Below are positions 5,605 through 6,445 of a stretch of 6,445 nt of DNA, piece after piece. Made by a program: the position numbers and the translations under genes. A model generated the notes under the pieces. The model saw only the letters and a program-made list of their open reading frames with translations, did not search any database and had not been told where the DNA came from. The DNA is from DASTCC01 sp035711465. Lineage in GTDB: Bacteria; Acidobacteriota; Vicinamibacteria; Vicinamibacterales; SCN-69-37. The stretch is from the NCBI GenBank assembly GCA_035711465.1, contig DASTCC010000421.1, positions 1-6,445 of the forward strand. Reading direction: 5' to 3'. Position 1 is the first letter of the stretch. The number at the start of each line of letters is the position of its first letter.

Positions 5605-6445
5605 GAGTGCTCGTCGTCGTCCACGGCCTGCCGCCGCACGCGCAGGGCGGCAGCGAGATCTACGCCGAGAGCGTCGCGCGCGAGCTCCGTCGCCGGCACG
5701 GCGACGACGTGCTGATCCTCACGCGGGAGAACGACGTCAGCCGCGACGACGACGCGGTGCGCACCGAGGATCGCGATGGCCTACGGATCGTCTGGATCAA
5801 CAACACCTTTCGTCGTCTCGCGACCTTCGCCGAGAGCTACGCCAACCCGCGCATCGATGCGGTGGCCTCGCGCGTCATCGACGAGTTCAAGCCCGACGTC
5901 GCCCATCTGCACCATCTGACCTGCCTCTCGACGACGATCGTCGATCGGCTGGCCGAACGTGGCGTGCCGATCTGCTACACGCTGCACGACTACTGGCTGC
6001 TGTGCCATCGCGGGCAACTGCTCGACACCGAGCTGCGGCCGTGCGACGGACCGGAGCCGGCCGGCTGCCGGTCGTGTCTCGGACTCCCGGCCGGCGCGCC
6101 GGCCGGAGTGCGGCAGGCAGCCGCCGGGTTCAAGGCGATCGAAGGGAAGCTGCCTCGTCCAATGGCCTCGGCGCTCCGTGGCTTTGGCACGCGAGTCGCC
6201 ACGCGGGTGGCGAACGCCGAACAGGGCCGCGACGAGGCCCGCGCGCGTCTCGATCACATGCGCGCGCTCGCTGCCCGCGTGCCGATGTTTCTCGCGCCAT
6301 CGCAATCGATGCACGATCGGTTTCGGGCGTTCGGCGTCGACGCCGGCCGGATCGTGGTGCATCGATATGGCGTCGATCCGTCGCCGTTTCGAGGGCTCAC
6401 GCGCGCGGCTTCAGCGGCGCTGCGGATCGGGTTCATCGGCAGCCT
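5601..6445 (+). CDS. Glycosyltransferase family 4, paralogue of the gene at 3287, 3'-truncated by the window
   Basis: The ATG at 5601 overlaps the GT2 stop (ATGA), and 281 codons are present before the window ends. The N-domain motifs parallel those of the GT4 at 3287: GGSEIYA (16-22), INNTF (66-70), FAESY (76-80), PDVAHLHHL (98-106) and TLHDYWLLC (127-135). The cysteine set is C135, C148, C156, C159 (CRSC). A linker with two PAG repeats (about 163-169) and a helical insertion lead to FLAPSQSM (230-237). The last residues, RIGFIGS, begin the C-terminal Rossmann domain, so the E-x7-E motif and the catalytic half lie outside the window and activity cannot be judged. The role is expected to be transfer of another sugar to the same glycan as its two neighbours. 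TLHDY falling at identical residue numbers in both GT4 proteins supports the chosen starts of both genes. Confidence 0.93.
   Translation, partial: MRVLVVVHGLPPHAQGGSEIYAESVARELRRRHGDDVLILTRENDVSRDDDAVRTEDRDGLRIVWINNTFRRLATFAESYANPRIDAVASRVIDEFKPDVAHLHHLTCLSTTIVDRLAERGVPICYTLHDYWLLCHRGQLLDTELRPCDGPEPAGCRSCLGLPAGAPAGVRQAAAGFKAIEGKLPRPMASALRGFGTRVATRVANAEQGRDEARARLDHMRALAARVPMFLAPSQSMHDRFRAFGVDAGRIVVHRYGVDPSPFRGLTRAASAALRIGFIGS
6087..6106. repeat. Perfect 20-nt GC-only palindrome inside the second GT4 gene
   Basis: Two 10-nt arms (CCGGCCGGCG and its reverse complement) meet without a spacer at 6096/6097. The flanking pair 6086/6107 does not match. The palindrome lies within codons for the Pro-Ala-Gly repeat linker just after the cysteine cluster. 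It is most simply a by-product of repeated Pro-Ala-Gly codons in a GC-rich gene; a role as a DNA site is not supported. Confidence 0.6.

Noticed and set aside
5781..6362. Open frame on the - strand (193 codons) opposite the second GT4 gene
   Set aside because: It overlaps the open-ended + strand GT4, which has conserved motifs at paralogous positions.

Overview
This is a very GC-rich, densely packed window in which every supported gene lies on the + strand. It contains six supported features that encode protein functions: seven CDSs in all, counting the two cut by the window edges. No tRNA, rRNA, CRISPR array, insertion sequence or integrase was seen. The GC-biased codon use, a cytochrome-linked isoquinoline-oxidoreductase-type molybdoenzyme and a DUF5946-like protein would fit a soil or environmental bacterium, for example an Acidobacteriota (Vicinamibacteria-like) genome. 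That placement is an inference from general familiarity; nothing here proves it.

Layout. Positions 1-1907 are a redox module: the 3' two-thirds of a molybdopterin-binding subunit of the xanthine dehydrogenase / isoquinoline 1-oxidoreductase (IorB-type) family, followed 9 nt later by a small secreted class I cytochrome c that is its likely electron acceptor. Positions 1921-3215 hold a GTG-started rhomboid intramembrane serine protease with all expected catalytic residues. A small Cys/His-rich protein resembling DUF5946 overlaps its stop by an ATGA junction. After a 71-nt gap, positions 3287-6445 are a glycan-assembly operon: a GT4 glycosyltransferase (TTG start with a GAGG ribosome binding site), a GT2 rhamnosyltransferase-like enzyme, and a second GT4 cut by the window end. 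All three are joined by ATGA stop/start overlaps.

How they work together. The molybdoenzyme and cytochrome probably oxidise a small aldehyde or N-heterocycle in the periplasm and pass electrons to the respiratory chain. The three glycosyltransferases probably add successive sugars to one lipid-linked or cell-surface polysaccharide. The two GT4 enzymes are paralogues that share an N-domain cysteine cluster (C-x12/14-C-x7-C-x2-C) beginning at the same residue number. The rhomboid and DUF5946-like pair has no evident link to either neighbour.

There is no convincing sign of a wholly new system. The points most worth a second look are the shared cysteine cluster in the GT4 pair and the coupled rhomboid / Cys-His-protein pair.
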